The notes: generated by a model not told the origin, from the sequence alone. A stretch of 64,000 bases of DNA from Bacteroidetes bacterium UBA6221 (GCA_002421685.1 DISB01000017.1:1-64000); one strand, 5' to 3'. Numbered from the stretch's first letter, positions 25,602 to 34,832 are shown. Numbers and translations are program-made.

Positions 25602-26234
25602 TTAGGTATTAGCCTTAATCTGCTTATCACCAATAATTTGAACAATCGCTTTTTTTTGATTGACCGCCATAATGATTAATAATACCTGCGTTGCCGGATA
25701 GGCTAAAAAATTAAGTATCGGAATCATGCAAGAAAGCATCAGAATACAAAAAGCTGTAGCCAACCCGATAGAAGCTTTTTTTTCGGTTGTAATATTCTTT
25801 TGCTTCAGCGTCTTATTTATTTCTATCGCTAATCCTCTGAATGAAACAAATATCCAATACAGGTTGTAGAACGGTATAAATAAGTACCCGATAGCTTTTC
25901 CTGGCGTAGTCAAAACGCCCTCTTTTTGAACAAGTTCCCAGTAGATGTAATGGAGTATATAAAAGAATATAAATCCGATAACTAAGAAAATAACACCTAT
26001 CCCAATTCCTACACAGAATAAGACTCCCCAGATCATTTCAGCTTGTCTATACTCCTCATAATCAACCTTATCATGGTAAATTCCGTATTCATCAACAGTT
26101 TCAATGTAACTGTAATCATCTCTGTCAGGCATAAGCGGTAATGCTATAGCCAGCGTAAGGACAATGAGACCTAATCCTATGAAATAGAAAATCAGGAATC
26201 TATTAAAGTGCCCGTTTATCTTGTTTTTGGTCAT
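25602..26234 (-). CDS. Integral membrane protein, DUF4328-like
   Basis: The 210-residue protein has four predicted membrane helices: near residues 12-34, 68-97, 113-132 and 155-190. The segment PGKAIGYLFIPFYNLYWIF is like those in DUF4328-type proteins, where GWFIPFFNL is typical. It lies in the inner membrane. Role unknown. It stands alone, with 190 bases to the cluster on its downstream side. Confidence 0.6.
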   Translation of the reverse strand: MTKNKINGHFNRFLIFYFIGLGLIVLTLAIALPLMPDRDDYSYIETVDEYGIYHDKVDYEEYRQAEMIWGVLFCVGIGIGVIFLVIGFIFFYILHYIYWELVQKEGVLTTPGKAIGYLFIPFYNLYWIFVSFRGLAIEINKTLKQKNITTEKKASIGLATAFCILMLSCMIPILNFLAYPATQVLLIIMAVNQKKAIVQIIGDKQIKANT

Positions 26235-26345
26235 ATTTATACCTATTTGTATGCAATAGTAATAAATATTATCTTAAAATGTTACTTTAAAGTATGAATT
26301 TTAGTATGGTACTATTAGAATAGCTGGTATTCTACTTTTCTCAAC

Positions 26346-26597
26346 ATGAAAAGTGCAAAGAAACTCCGGTATCAGGATCGCGAAGCAACCCTACTTAAAA
26401 TTGGCCAGCGTATGAAAGAAATACGGAAGCAAAAAGGATATAACAACTATGAAACCTTTGCATATGAGAAAGGGATACCTAGGGCGCAGTATGGCCGGTA
26501 TGAACGAGGTTCAGACCTGAAATTATCAAACCTGTTAAAGGTTTTGGATGGGTTTAATATGACGTTGGAAGAGTTTTTTAGAGAGGGGTTTGATTAA
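26346..26597 (+). CDS. XRE-family DNA-binding protein
   Basis: The 83-residue protein is a lone helix-turn-helix domain: IGQRMKEIRKQKGYNNYETFA, then IPRAQYGRYERGSDLKLSNLLKVLDGFNMTLEEFF, as in Cro/C1-type regulators. Proteins of this size in Bacteroidetes often regulate their own locus or a mobile element. The gene runs convergently toward the gene at 26622; no operator can be assigned. Confidence 0.85.
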   Translation: MKSAKKLRYQDREATLLKIGQRMKEIRKQKGYNNYETFAYEKGIPRAQYGRYERGSDLKLSNLLKVLDGFNMTLEEFFREGFD

Positions 26598-26621
26598 AGC
26601 ATTTTTTGAGACTTTTTATCA

Positions 26622-27509
26622 TCATAGGTCTTCCTCATCGATATCTATATATTTATGCATGGAATAAATCGTTATCATTCTTCTAACTACTTTCCAACGA
26701 TTGTTTTCATAAGATAAATCATAGAGAACTCTATGGTATTTATCTCTTGGATATGGACATTTTTCTGGTAATTCTATATGAGTTCCCCAATATTCACGAA
26801 CTAACACTATTGCCATGGTTTGAATAACATCAATAACAAAAAAATCTTGCCCAAATATACTTGGCGCATGTTTCTTTGCATGTTCCCCAAGTACAACATT
26901 CTTTTTAATTAGCCTATTAAGTTCCTCATGTAAATGAGTATAAACTTCTCCATTAACTCTAAAATAATTTTCAAGATCCTTGAAATCAACATTTGGGAGA
27001 GACGCATATGCATTTCTCATTTTCTCCATGGCTTCAAAAAAATGCACTTTTATTTTTTCCTGCTGGATTTCATTATTTTCTACCTTGGATTTATTCTTGC
27101 TATTTAAAAAATGTTCCCAAGACTCATACTTCAAATAAAGGGATATTAGTTTTAAAGTATTAATCGACCTATCATCTTCAGGGTTTGGTTTCCACTTATA
27201 CAATAAAATGCTCTTTAGTAAGGAAATCGAAATCCTTGGATTTATTTTAGTAACAACTTCATTTGGGAAACCTTTACTTCTGTTTTCTTCTTTTAAACGC
27301 TCCAATGTGGACTCAATATCATCCTTTAATAGCTCAAATTGTGGCAGACTAAACTTCTTATTTTCCGTGTCAACATCCTTGCCATTGTCTTTGAATGCTA
27401 TACTATCACTATTAAAAGCCCGATTCTTTTTCATATTCCCAATCAATAGATTGAATTTGATTCTAAATTCAGTTTTTAATTCTGCCACATATTTTTCAAA
27501 TTGTTTCAT
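26622..27509 (-). CDS. Hypothetical protein
   Basis: The 295-residue protein is helical and Lys/Asn-rich; it lacks signal peptide and membrane helices. I do not recognise it. It is visibly A+T-rich compared with the genes to the right, as would fit recent transfer. Its frame ends TGA TGA TAA, three stops in a row. The C-terminal 100 residues contain FFVIDVIQTMAIVLVREYWG and many aromatic residues. Confidence 0.6.
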   Translation of the reverse strand: MKQFEKYVAELKTEFRIKFNLLIGNMKKNRAFNSDSIAFKDNGKDVDTENKKFSLPQFELLKDDIESTLERLKEENRSKGFPNEVVTKINPRISISLLKSILLYKWKPNPEDDRSINTLKLISLYLKYESWEHFLNSKNKSKVENNEIQQEKIKVHFFEAMEKMRNAYASLPNVDFKDLENYFRVNGEVYTHLHEELNRLIKKNVVLGEHAKKHAPSIFGQDFFVIDVIQTMAIVLVREYWGTHIELPEKCPYPRDKYHRVLYDLSYENNRWKVVRRMITIYSMHKYIDIDEEDL

Positions 27510-27820
27510 GATTTTTTCTTTACAAGATAAAAACAGTTTATTAACTGTTTTTACGTATGTATGTTTTATTTAATTGGTTTTTCTGTTCTACGTTTGCTTT
27601 TGGAAATACTGATACAATTGTGCTAATAGAAAAACCACCAGCACGATATGCCAGTGGCTCCAAACTTCAAGGTGTTATACAGCCACCAAGAGGATGAATT
27701 CACAAGTAGGATAAAACCACTTACCTACAGGTGCTTTCAGATTATAGCTGTTACGCGTAAGAATGCAAATCAATCTTCTTTAGGTTGTCAACACCGATTG
27801 TTCATTATTAAAACAACGGT
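27510..27820. other. Noncoding interval at the possible left part of the integrative element
   Basis: I see no gene. An imperfect hairpin (CCAC..GTGG, about 27633-27660) is followed on the minus strand by a T-run and could be a terminator. I looked for a copy of the tRNA-Lys 3' end as a left attachment site and found none. Confidence 0.35.
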
Positions 27821-28018
27821 ATGACAAGTTCAAATTCCACTCTTTTGTCTGCTTTGGAGCAAGCCAGGCGTGACGGTTATCTACATGACTTCCACTTTGT
27901 TGAGGAGTCCGATTTACAAATTATCGAAGTAATCCCCTGCCTTTCATGCCGGGCAACGCTCTATCGCATTATAGATGACGACATAAAAGGCACGTGGGTC
28001 CACCATTGGGAAATCTAA
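27821..28018 (+). CDS. Small hypothetical protein
   Basis: The 65-residue product has CLSC-like cysteines (IPCLSCRATLYRI) and an acidic N-terminal half. It is the first of a run of plus-strand genes leading to the VirD4-like ATPase. The family is not recognised. Confidence 0.5.
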   Translation: MTSSNSTLLSALEQARRDGYLHDFHFVEESDLQIIEVIPCLSCRATLYRIIDDDIKGTWVHHWEI

Positions 28019-28047
28019 GCATTAATCATTTTTTAAAATCAAATTTT

Positions 28048-28767
28048 ATGACAAAACGATTCTACGTGGTATTGTGTGCGTTCTCTGTAGGGTGCACTAG
28101 TAGCGACCTCAAAAAAGAAGAACTAAAAGAGCAACTAACAACACCTACGCTATTTGTCCATGTTGCAGACCTTTCAAAATCGACTACACGGCTAACTGTG
28201 TACAACGATACTGCAATAGCTCGAAGTATCTATTACATGCTTGCAAGTCAGGGTTCAGGCACAATAAAGGTTGTTTATATAACCGCTAACAGCTTAAGCG
28301 AAGAAGTAGTTACCATACCTGTCCTTTCCCTTGATACGACAAACGTCGATACGATCCACAATAGCTATCTGCGGAGTAAGGCTCTACGAGCGAATAAAGC
28401 TGCTAAAGACAATTTCAATCGTCAAGCGGAGGATAATATCCAACGATATATAGCTACTATAAGCAAACCGCACGACCAGGAATATTCAGATGTCCGCAAT
28501 GCTCTTTCAATGGTTTCTATTATTTGTCGACAATCTATTTTTCAAAACCATCGAAAATTTGTCGGTCTGTTCTCAGATATAAAACAGGACGCAGCCGGAC
28601 AAGGGAATAATAAACTTCAGCCCGTGCAATTCGATGACGCGACGGTGTTATGTGTCCGACCTGCATTATCCCCTGAGCAACTGAATATTTTATTTTCTCA
28701 AAACGTGGAGGTTCTTACAAGTTCCCAGGACATACTTCCATTCATTCAATTTCATCAATTACATTAA
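28048..28767 (+). CDS. Lipoprotein with a VWA-like MIDAS motif
   Basis: Starting at ATG 28048, the 239-residue product has a short signal peptide ending in a lipobox (FSVGC), so it should be lipid-anchored. Then LFVHVADLSKSTTR gives D-x-S-x-S, the metal-ion site of von Willebrand factor A domains, and the alternating strands and helices after it fit that fold. A later KFVGLFSDIKQDAAG would be the strand carrying the distal Asp. VWA domains bind protein partners. The next gene, 15 bases on, is an integral membrane protein, so the two may form a complex. Confidence 0.55.
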   Translation: MTKRFYVVLCAFSVGCTSSDLKKEELKEQLTTPTLFVHVADLSKSTTRLTVYNDTAIARSIYYMLASQGSGTIKVVYITANSLSEEVVTIPVLSLDTTNVDTIHNSYLRSKALRANKAAKDNFNRQAEDNIQRYIATISKPHDQEYSDVRNALSMVSIICRQSIFQNHRKFVGLFSDIKQDAAGQGNNKLQPVQFDDATVLCVRPALSPEQLNILFSQNVEVLTSSQDILPFIQFHQLH

Positions 28768-28782
28768 AAAACAATTTCAATT

Positions 28783-29559
28783 ATGAACTACAGCGAAGTA
28801 GCCCTCGGTGGCTCGTACTTAAAAGCAAAGCAATCAGCGTTTGCGTTTACCGCGGCAGAAAAAACATTCAATGGCTGTTTGCAAAGACAAGAAACGATTA
28901 TTAAAGGGTTAGGCGATAAAAAGCCTTCCAGTTACCAGATAGTTATTTCCGTCATTGTTATTTTCTTATCCTTCATCTTATGCGGCGCGGAGGCTTCCAA
29001 TTGTCAACAATCCATGCAAGGTATCGGTGGATTTTCAGAAACGACAGCCTTACTTATGGGCATAGCTGCATCAGCCATTGGGTTATTATCAGGTCATTTA
29101 ATTCAAAAAGGCATTCAGAAAGATGAATTTTCAGGCGCCCGTACTTATACCTGGCAGTTCTATTTCGGAGGGTTACTCGGATTGACTTATATCGGGTTTC
29201 AATTCTTCTTATCGAAAAGTGCCGGTGCAGGCGACAGCAGCATGTTATTCTTCAACATCTATGTAGTGATAATATGCCTGTTAACCATATTTGTCGGGTT
29301 CATGCTTCAATCCTCTATCCAAACAATAGCGTATCTCGTGGCAGGACTATGGCAGAAGATCGCTTATCGGAAAATGTGGAAAGCAGCAAAGCAGACAGAC
29401 TATTACTGGTTACGCTACATCTATGAAATAAGCAACGCTCACTCTCCCGCAACGCAAGCAGAAGAAAGCATCTCAGTAAAACGGGCGAGAGAATTCTATA
29501 ACAGCGGCGGCACGGTATCGGCAGACGATGAAACTACTTACAACCCTTCACTTAGTTAA
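28783..29559 (+). CDS. Integral membrane protein of the integrative element
   Basis: The 258-residue protein has four hydrophobic helices (about 52-72, 85-105, 128-145, 157-188) with a cytoplasmic C-terminal tail rich in charged residues. No family is recognised. It follows the lipoprotein gene closely and overlaps the next gene (29528) by 32 bases, which indicates translational coupling. Confidence 0.6.
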   Translation: MNYSEVALGGSYLKAKQSAFAFTAAEKTFNGCLQRQETIIKGLGDKKPSSYQIVISVIVIFLSFILCGAEASNCQQSMQGIGGFSETTALLMGIAASAIGLLSGHLIQKGIQKDEFSGARTYTWQFYFGGLLGLTYIGFQFFLSKSAGAGDSSMLFFNIYVVIICLLTIFVGFMLQSSIQTIAYLVAGLWQKIAYRKMWKAAKQTDYYWLRYIYEISNAHSPATQAEESISVKRAREFYNSGGTVSADDETTYNPSLS

Positions 29560-29911
29560 TCGACAGGTTATGGTAATCATACTCATCATTCTTTGTTTAG
29601 GTCTTGGCTTTTATGGGGGCTACCGTTACGGTAGTTTCCATATCGCCAGGGAAAACGACACGCTACGCACACAACTCATGTTACAGGAAAAATTTAGCCG
29701 CACATGGGCGGCAGAGGCAACGGACAAGTACACTCTATCAGAAAGGATCGCTGCGCAGCAAACTACCAATCTTGGGACAACTATCAATACAGTCATTCAA
29801 CTACTTCAGGCATATCAATATCATAATGCGGGAAATACAAATCAACACGAAAATGAAAAGGTATCGGAACTTATTACGAAAGCAAAATCAATCGGAACAC
29901 TCCACGACTAA
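29528..29911 (+). CDS. Small membrane-anchored coiled-coil protein
   Basis: The 127-residue product has one N-terminal membrane helix (VMVIILIILCLGLGFYGGYRY) followed by a helical, Gln/Thr-rich domain that may form a coiled coil. It could start at Met15 (29570) instead. It overlaps the preceding membrane-protein gene. It could be a partner in an envelope complex together with the lipoprotein and the four-helix protein; the role is unknown. Confidence 0.5.
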   Translation: MKLLTTLHLVNRQVMVIILIILCLGLGFYGGYRYGSFHIARENDTLRTQLMLQEKFSRTWAAEATDKYTLSERIAAQQTTNLGTTINTVIQLLQAYQYHNAGNTNQHENEKVSELITKAKSIGTLHD

Positions 29912-29915
29912 CGAC

Positions 29916-30055
29916 ATGAGCGGGGCTATTGCGAATGGAGGCAGGAGTGGAGTGTTCTGGGTAATTATTTGAATACTGAAAAGGGTGCTTTTTGCAGGTA
30001 TGGTGCGCTTTTCGGAGCAACGATGGGTGCGGCACATATAACGGCACTTAAATAA
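29916..30055 (+). pseudogene. Possible broken small membrane-protein gene
   Basis: MSGAIANGGRSGVFWVII is followed by TGA at 29970, then ILKRVLFAGM in the same frame. Adding one base near 30000 would bring in ALFGATMGAAHITALK and a TAA at 30053-30055. The hydrophobic pattern suggests a small membrane protein damaged by a stop and a frameshift. This differs from the 10.6-15.8 kb genes, which have no frameshift. Confidence 0.3.
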
Positions 30056-30084
30056 ACACTTGCAACGGCAGAAAAAATAGTTAT

Positions 30085-30555
30085 ATGATAGATAAACAGA
30101 CATTATTATTGATTTGGCGAAACGCTGTTGTTATTGTCCCACCGTCCTCAAGCGGTGTGGATGACGACAGCGTTTTTTTGGGTGTCATGGAAAATATCAC
30201 CGATGCACCCGCAGGGGTGGATGCGGTCATGGCATACTGGACAGGTGTCATTGATGTCGCAATGCGACAACCAAATATAAACGACATACAAAAATTAGAA
30301 TTACTCACTATGCGCGGTTTTACATTCGATGAGTATGCTACCCTCTTTGACATAAGTATCAAAGACTATACACGGTATCCGATTTATCAATCCTTACTTA
30401 TTACAACGGCGAAAGAACGTGCAGGCGTTATTTACCAATTAAGCAGGGATGACTATGAAAACGGGTATCTGAAACTACTTGGTCGCACTCTACGGTTGTT
30501 TAATCCGCTACTGTACAATTTTCTATATGAAACATACACTACACGCACGGATTAA
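30085..30555 (+). CDS. Hypothetical protein upstream of the VirD4-like gene
   Basis: The 156-residue product is of unknown family and mostly helical in its second half (YPIYQSLLITTAKERAGVIYQL). Its end overlaps the start of the ATPase gene at 30527 by 29 bases. A role as accessory to the ATPase is suggested only by this coupling. Confidence 0.5.
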   Translation: MIDKQTLLLIWRNAVVIVPPSSSGVDDDSVFLGVMENITDAPAGVDAVMAYWTGVIDVAMRQPNINDIQKLELLTMRGFTFDEYATLFDISIKDYTRYPIYQSLLITTAKERAGVIYQLSRDDYENGYLKLLGRTLRLFNPLLYNFLYETYTTRTD

Positions 30556-31960
30556 GAAAAGCAGCCTTGAAAGGCACATGCTGATTGTCGGGGCTACCGG
30601 GTCGGGTAAAAGCCAGCTCATGCAAGGCATGTTTTGGGATTTGGTCAGAACGAGTAACGTAAAGCGTCAGCACTCAATTTGTCTTATCGAGCCGCACGGG
30701 GATTTTTCGTCAAAGATTGCCTTTGCCAAAGACATTCCGTTGGACAGGCTTGTGTATATCAGTTCCACTATCAACCGTGAGGCAGGCACACATGGCTATA
30801 CCTGTATCGTGAACCCGTTTGAGAATGACGGCAGCGAAGATATGAGGTATGTCCTTACTACCGAATTAACGTCAGCGATAGCTGAACTTTTGGCAGACAC
30901 TTCTACGCCTTTGACGGTGCAGATGACGATGCTGTTACGCAACATGATAAGTGTAACACTCAAAGCTAAAGCGATTGGTATAGCGCCGTCTTTAGAGGTG
31001 TTATGCAGGTTTTGCCTCGATAAAGACGGACAGAATAAAGACCTTGTAGAACTTGGGAAACAGTCAGGCAATGCCCGTGAACGTACATTTTTTACGCACG
31101 ATTTCCATAGTCAGGAATACACCATTACGAAAAGGTCAATCCGTACAAAGCTGTTATACTTTCTCTCTGATGAATTGCTGTATGATATGCTGTGCGGCAA
31201 GTCAACGGTAAACATTGAAAACAGCCTGAATAAAGGCGATGTTATCATTTTTCAGATACCAAAAGGGGCTTCAAAATTTGTGAGCAGCGTGTTTGGCAGG
31301 CTGATGATAGCCTACCTGAATACACTTATGCTCCGTAGGGAATCCATAGACCCAAAAGACCGCAAGATTGTTTTTTGCTTTATAGACGAGTTTCAGACCC
31401 TCATTACGCAAAGCCTGGCATCCTCATTACAGGAAATCCGCAAGTATCGTATGAGCCTCATACTTGCCACGCAATCGCTGAAACAGGTCGAAAGTCCCAC
31501 CATGAAAAAGACCGTCATGGTCAATACGGGTATCAAGTGTATCAGTCTTAGTGACAATCAAGACCGCAAAGACTTTGCGGCTGAAATGCAGGTATCATCT
31601 GATGAATTAGGGAAACTCCAGCCGTTGCAGTTTATGATTAAGCAGAATGACGGCAAGAGCCAGGCGTTTCGTTTTAAGGTGCATATCCTCAGCAAACACC
31701 TGTTTTTACAGGGCAAGGAAAAGCAGGAACGCTTAGACTACTTGGTACATCAATCGGGCATGTATGTGAAACAGCCTGCAATGCAGGTTATACAGGGAAA
31801 CAACAAACAAGGGACAATGTCCCCGCCTCCCCCGCCTGCACCTCCCCTTGCAACCCCACCCGTACAGCATGAGAAAAGAACGACAGAAAAGAAAGGAAAG
31901 AACAATGATAATAACCCGTTCACAGGGACACGTCCCACTTTTACCACTAAAGCAGATTAG
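30527..31960 (+). CDS. VirD4/TraD-like coupling ATPase (HerA/FtsK class)
   Basis: The start at ATG 30527 gives 477 residues and places Walker A (GATGSGKS) at residues 22-29. Walker B with Asp287-Glu288 is in FIDEFQTL, followed by a sensor-like segment LILATQSLKQVE. There is no N-terminal membrane domain, unlike classic VirD4. The C-terminus is Pro-rich (PPPPPAPP, about residues 433-450) and then Lys/Asn-rich. Proteins of this kind pump DNA or couple it to a transfer channel. The following gene starts 2 bases after the stop. No relaxase or channel genes are seen in the window. Confidence 0.8.
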   Translation: MKHTLHARIKKSSLERHMLIVGATGSGKSQLMQGMFWDLVRTSNVKRQHSICLIEPHGDFSSKIAFAKDIPLDRLVYISSTINREAGTHGYTCIVNPFENDGSEDMRYVLTTELTSAIAELLADTSTPLTVQMTMLLRNMISVTLKAKAIGIAPSLEVLCRFCLDKDGQNKDLVELGKQSGNARERTFFTHDFHSQEYTITKRSIRTKLLYFLSDELLYDMLCGKSTVNIENSLNKGDVIIFQIPKGASKFVSSVFGRLMIAYLNTLMLRRESIDPKDRKIVFCFIDEFQTLITQSLASSLQEIRKYRMSLILATQSLKQVESPTMKKTVMVNTGIKCISLSDNQDRKDFAAEMQVSSDELGKLQPLQFMIKQNDGKSQAFRFKVHILSKHLFLQGKEKQERLDYLVHQSGMYVKQPAMQVIQGNNKQGTMSPPPPPAPPLATPPVQHEKRTTEKKGKNNDNNPFTGTRPTFTTKAD

Positions 31961-31962
31961 CT

Positions 31963-32772
31963 ATGGAACTGATAAATAACATGCAGGCGGATATACTGGA
32001 ACAGTTAGGAAGGTTTGGCTTTTTAGCCGTGTCGCAGTTTCGTATGTTAACGGGTAAGTCAGTCGGCTATATCCGTGAAATGCTTGGCAGCCTGAAACGT
32101 AAGGGCTATATCAATAGCTACCGCATTGAGGTAAGCTACAAGGTAAGGGCAGAGAACATCTATTTTTTGACCCCGCAAGGGAAAGAATTTTTACTTAGTC
32201 ATAAAAATGTGTTCGCAGATGATATAAAACTGCCATTGGCGAAAAATCCTGTTGTTACCAAAGACTACTGGCATCGCCTTTCATTCATTACGCTGCATAT
32301 CCATTTGTATAAGTACCTGTTGGAGTGTAATGCGCCTTTGATAGCGTTTTACGCCTACTTTGATAAAGTCGGCAACGTCAAAGCGGGAACATTGACGGCG
32401 AAAACGAAAATCCCGTTAGCGAAAGGAGTTTCCTATATACCCGATGGTGTGATGATAACAGGTGAACGCCTGTACCTCTTAGAAATGTACTGTGATAAGG
32501 ACACCAAGCGTATCATCAACCAGTTAGCACTCCATGCACAAGCGATAACGCTTGCTACACCTGCCAAGACCTTTGATGTACAGGATGACCCGCTGGTATT
32601 ATCTGTGTTTGCACATGCAAGCATTAAACAGGCTGTTATCAAAAGACTAACACAGAACGAGGGTTTTGCTGCTGTAAGCAGCCTTTACTTTTTTGCGACA
32701 CTGGAAGATGTGACGAACGATATAGCAACCGCTTTCACCACGATACAGAATACACAACTTTTGATAAGATAA
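31963..32772 (+). CDS. Replication-relaxation-like protein
   Basis: The 269-residue protein has an N-terminal winged helix (LGRFGFLAVSQFRMLTGKSVGYIREMLGSLKRKGYI is in three helices plus wing), then a domain with YIPDGVMI and LYLLEMYCDKDTKRI, which resembles the nuclease-like part of replication-relaxation family proteins. Such proteins accompany coupling ATPases on plasmids and integrative elements and may start transfer or replication. It is immediately downstream of the VirD4-like gene. Confidence 0.6.
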   Translation: MELINNMQADILEQLGRFGFLAVSQFRMLTGKSVGYIREMLGSLKRKGYINSYRIEVSYKVRAENIYFLTPQGKEFLLSHKNVFADDIKLPLAKNPVVTKDYWHRLSFITLHIHLYKYLLECNAPLIAFYAYFDKVGNVKAGTLTAKTKIPLAKGVSYIPDGVMITGERLYLLEMYCDKDTKRIINQLALHAQAITLATPAKTFDVQDDPLVLSVFAHASIKQAVIKRLTQNEGFAAVSSLYFFATLEDVTNDIATAFTTIQNTQLLIR

Positions 32773-32786
32773 AAAGCATTGAGCGT

Positions 32787-32948
32787 ATGAAACCGAATGA
32801 GATAAAACGAAGTATCACGCCTGAAAAAGCGCAGCAAATGTTAGCGGAAATGGGGATAACTATTTCCGCCTCGAAAGCCGCTATGGTATTGGATTTCATG
32901 TATAAATACGCTATCTTACAGGTAGGCGATTTCAATAAAGAAAAATGA
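32787..32948 (+). CDS. Small hypothetical protein coupled to the recombinase
   Basis: The 53-residue product (starting MKPNEIKRSITPEKA, ending VGDFNKEK) is helical. Its stop overlaps the recombinase start in ATGA, a translational coupling signal. Similar small proteins with a segment like GITISASKAAMVLDFMY are plausible transcription or recombination helpers; the function is unknown. Confidence 0.6.
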   Translation: MKPNEIKRSITPEKAQQMLAEMGITISASKAAMVLDFMYKYAILQVGDFNKEK

Positions 32949-34531
32949 AAAAAGTAGTAGATTTATACGTGCGGGTAAGCACCGATGAACAAGCAAATAG
33001 CGGGTATTCACAACGCTATCAGGAAGAAATGTTGCAGAAGTATTGCAGCCTCAACGGCATAGCCGTTCGGAAAGTGATTTTTGAAGACCACTCTGCGAAG
33101 AATTTTAACCGTCCTGCTTTTCAAAGGTTGTTGTCTGAATACAAAAAGCATAAAGGGTTGGTAGATTGTTTGTTGTTCCTTAAATGGGACAGGTTCTCCC
33201 GCAATGCGGGAGATTCCTACGCTATGATTGCAACACTGAATAAGTTAGGGATAGACCCACAAGCGATAGAACAGCCGCTTGATTTGTCTATTCCTGAAAA
33301 CAAGCTGATGCTTGCATTTTTCTTAGCAGCACCCGAAGTAGAGAACGCACGGAGAGCCTTGAATGTCAAAAGCGGGATGATACGGGCATTAAAAGAGGGG
33401 CGTTTTATGGGACTTGCTCCTATTGGGTATCAGAATAAGGTGTATGAGAACGGCAGGAAGTACATTACACCCAAACCGCAGGAAGCGGGTATTATCAGCT
33501 GGGCGTTTGAGATGCTTGCAACAGGTTCATGCAGTGTCTTGGAAATATACCGAATGACAAAAGCTAAGGGATTGAAATGCAGCAAGAATAACTTTTGGCA
33601 TCTTATCTCTAATCCCGTGTATATGGGTAAAATCATTGTGCCAAAATACCAGCAGGAGGAAGCACACCTTGTACAAGGAACACACGAGCCAATAATATCA
33701 GAAGAACTATTTTATACCGTACAGGACGTGTTATGTGGCAGGAAGAAACCAAAGACAGTGAAACAAGCCGTGCATGAAGAGTTTCCACTCCGTAACTTTT
33801 TAGTCTGTCCGAAATGCGGACGGCTGATTACGGCAAGCCGTTCTAAAGGACGGACGCAATATTATAACTACTATCATTGCCTGTCATCATGCGGCTGGCG
33901 ATATAAAGCGGAACACGTCAACGAGGCACTTGTACAGGAGCTACGGAAGTATAAGCCCACACTTGCCATGATTTCGCTGTATAAGCAGGTCATTTTAGAC
34001 GTATATCATCAAGTATATGTAGGGAAGCAAGGGCAGAAAAAGGAGCTATTACAGCAGATAAACGAGCAAAACAGCCGTTTGGCAAAGGCAAGGGAACTCC
34101 TGTTAGTGGATGCGTTAGATGCAGTTGATTATAAGGCTATCAAGGTTGAATGTGAACGGAAAATAAACCTCTTAGAAGCAAAACTTGCTTCTACCACCAC
34201 CCCGCAGCAGCAGGAAGATGACATAGAAAAGTACCTGGACAAAGCATTATATAACCTTGCCTATATAGACACACGGTATCAGGAAGCCGATATTAAAAGC
34301 AAGCGGCAAATACTTGGTTCGATATTCGTTGAGAAACTGCAATTTTCAGAAAATGGCTATCGAACCACTAAAGTGAATGAAGCGGTAACCATGATATGCA
34401 CGCTGGAAGCGGCTTTGAAAGGCTGTAAAAAAGGACAGACCAGCGATTTTGCCAGTCTGTCCAAAGAAGTGATCCCGCTGGGACTCGAACCCAGGGCCCA
34501 TACATTAAAAGTGTATTGCTCTACCAACTGA
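32945..34531 (+). CDS. Large serine recombinase of an integrative element
   Basis: The 528-residue protein has a resolvase domain with catalytic Ser12 (YVRVSTDEQ), a recombinase domain, a zinc ribbon (CPKC at 288-291, then HC..SC), and a coiled coil near residues 355-410. It should catalyse site-specific integration and excision. The last 20 codons or so (VIPLGLEP.. to YCSTN) read the tRNA-Lys gene at 34470-34542 backwards, so the reading frame crosses the attachment site and the real C-terminus would change on excision. It is the terminal gene of the element. Confidence 0.92.
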   Translation: MKKVVDLYVRVSTDEQANSGYSQRYQEEMLQKYCSLNGIAVRKVIFEDHSAKNFNRPAFQRLLSEYKKHKGLVDCLLFLKWDRFSRNAGDSYAMIATLNKLGIDPQAIEQPLDLSIPENKLMLAFFLAAPEVENARRALNVKSGMIRALKEGRFMGLAPIGYQNKVYENGRKYITPKPQEAGIISWAFEMLATGSCSVLEIYRMTKAKGLKCSKNNFWHLISNPVYMGKIIVPKYQQEEAHLVQGTHEPIISEELFYTVQDVLCGRKKPKTVKQAVHEEFPLRNFLVCPKCGRLITASRSKGRTQYYNYYHCLSSCGWRYKAEHVNEALVQELRKYKPTLAMISLYKQVILDVYHQVYVGKQGQKKELLQQINEQNSRLAKARELLLVDALDAVDYKAIKVECERKINLLEAKLASTTTPQQQEDDIEKYLDKALYNLAYIDTRYQEADIKSKRQILGSIFVEKLQFSENGYRTTKVNEAVTMICTLEAALKGCKKGQTSDFASLSKEVIPLGLEPRAHTLKVYCSTN

Positions 34532-34542
34532 GCTACGGAATC
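34470..34542 (-). tRNA. tRNA-Lys (UUU)
   Basis: On the minus strand the acceptor arm GATTCCG pairs with CGGGATC, the D-arm contains AGCTCAGTTGGTAGAGC, the anticodon stem is ATACA/TGTAT around the loop CTTTTAA (anticodon TTT), and the T-arm loop contains TTCGAGT. CCA is not encoded. Its 3' end faces the serine recombinase gene, whose last codons overlap it. Confidence 0.95.
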
Positions 34543-34832
34543 GCCCTTTTTCCCTTAGTTCTTTTCAGAACGGGGTGCAAAGATAAGGAAACAACATTTT
34601 TTACAAAACCTTTTCTGTAAATTTTTAGTTCTAATGTGTTCTTTATGTGGTCTTTACACAGTTATAAAACCACATTCAGCGTCAAAAGTTGATTTTTTCG
34701 CCTTTGTCACGCTATTATCATCATTCAGTCTTGCCTTTGTAAATTAAAATTTAATTAAGTATTTTCGGCAGCCTTTTTGAACGACTACAAAATCAATCAG
34801 AGTCTTACAGCAAAAAATACGTAAAAATCAGA
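34543..34832. other. Noncoding spacer between tRNA-Lys and the M36 protease gene
   Basis: The interval is A+T-rich and has no gene. It should hold the promoters for the tRNA (minus) and for the protease (plus); I cannot define either with confidence. Confidence 0.4.

Noticed and set aside
27510..27820. Left attachment site of the serine-recombinase element
   Set aside because: No second copy of the tRNA-Lys 3' end was found here or elsewhere in the window, so the left boundary is left open.
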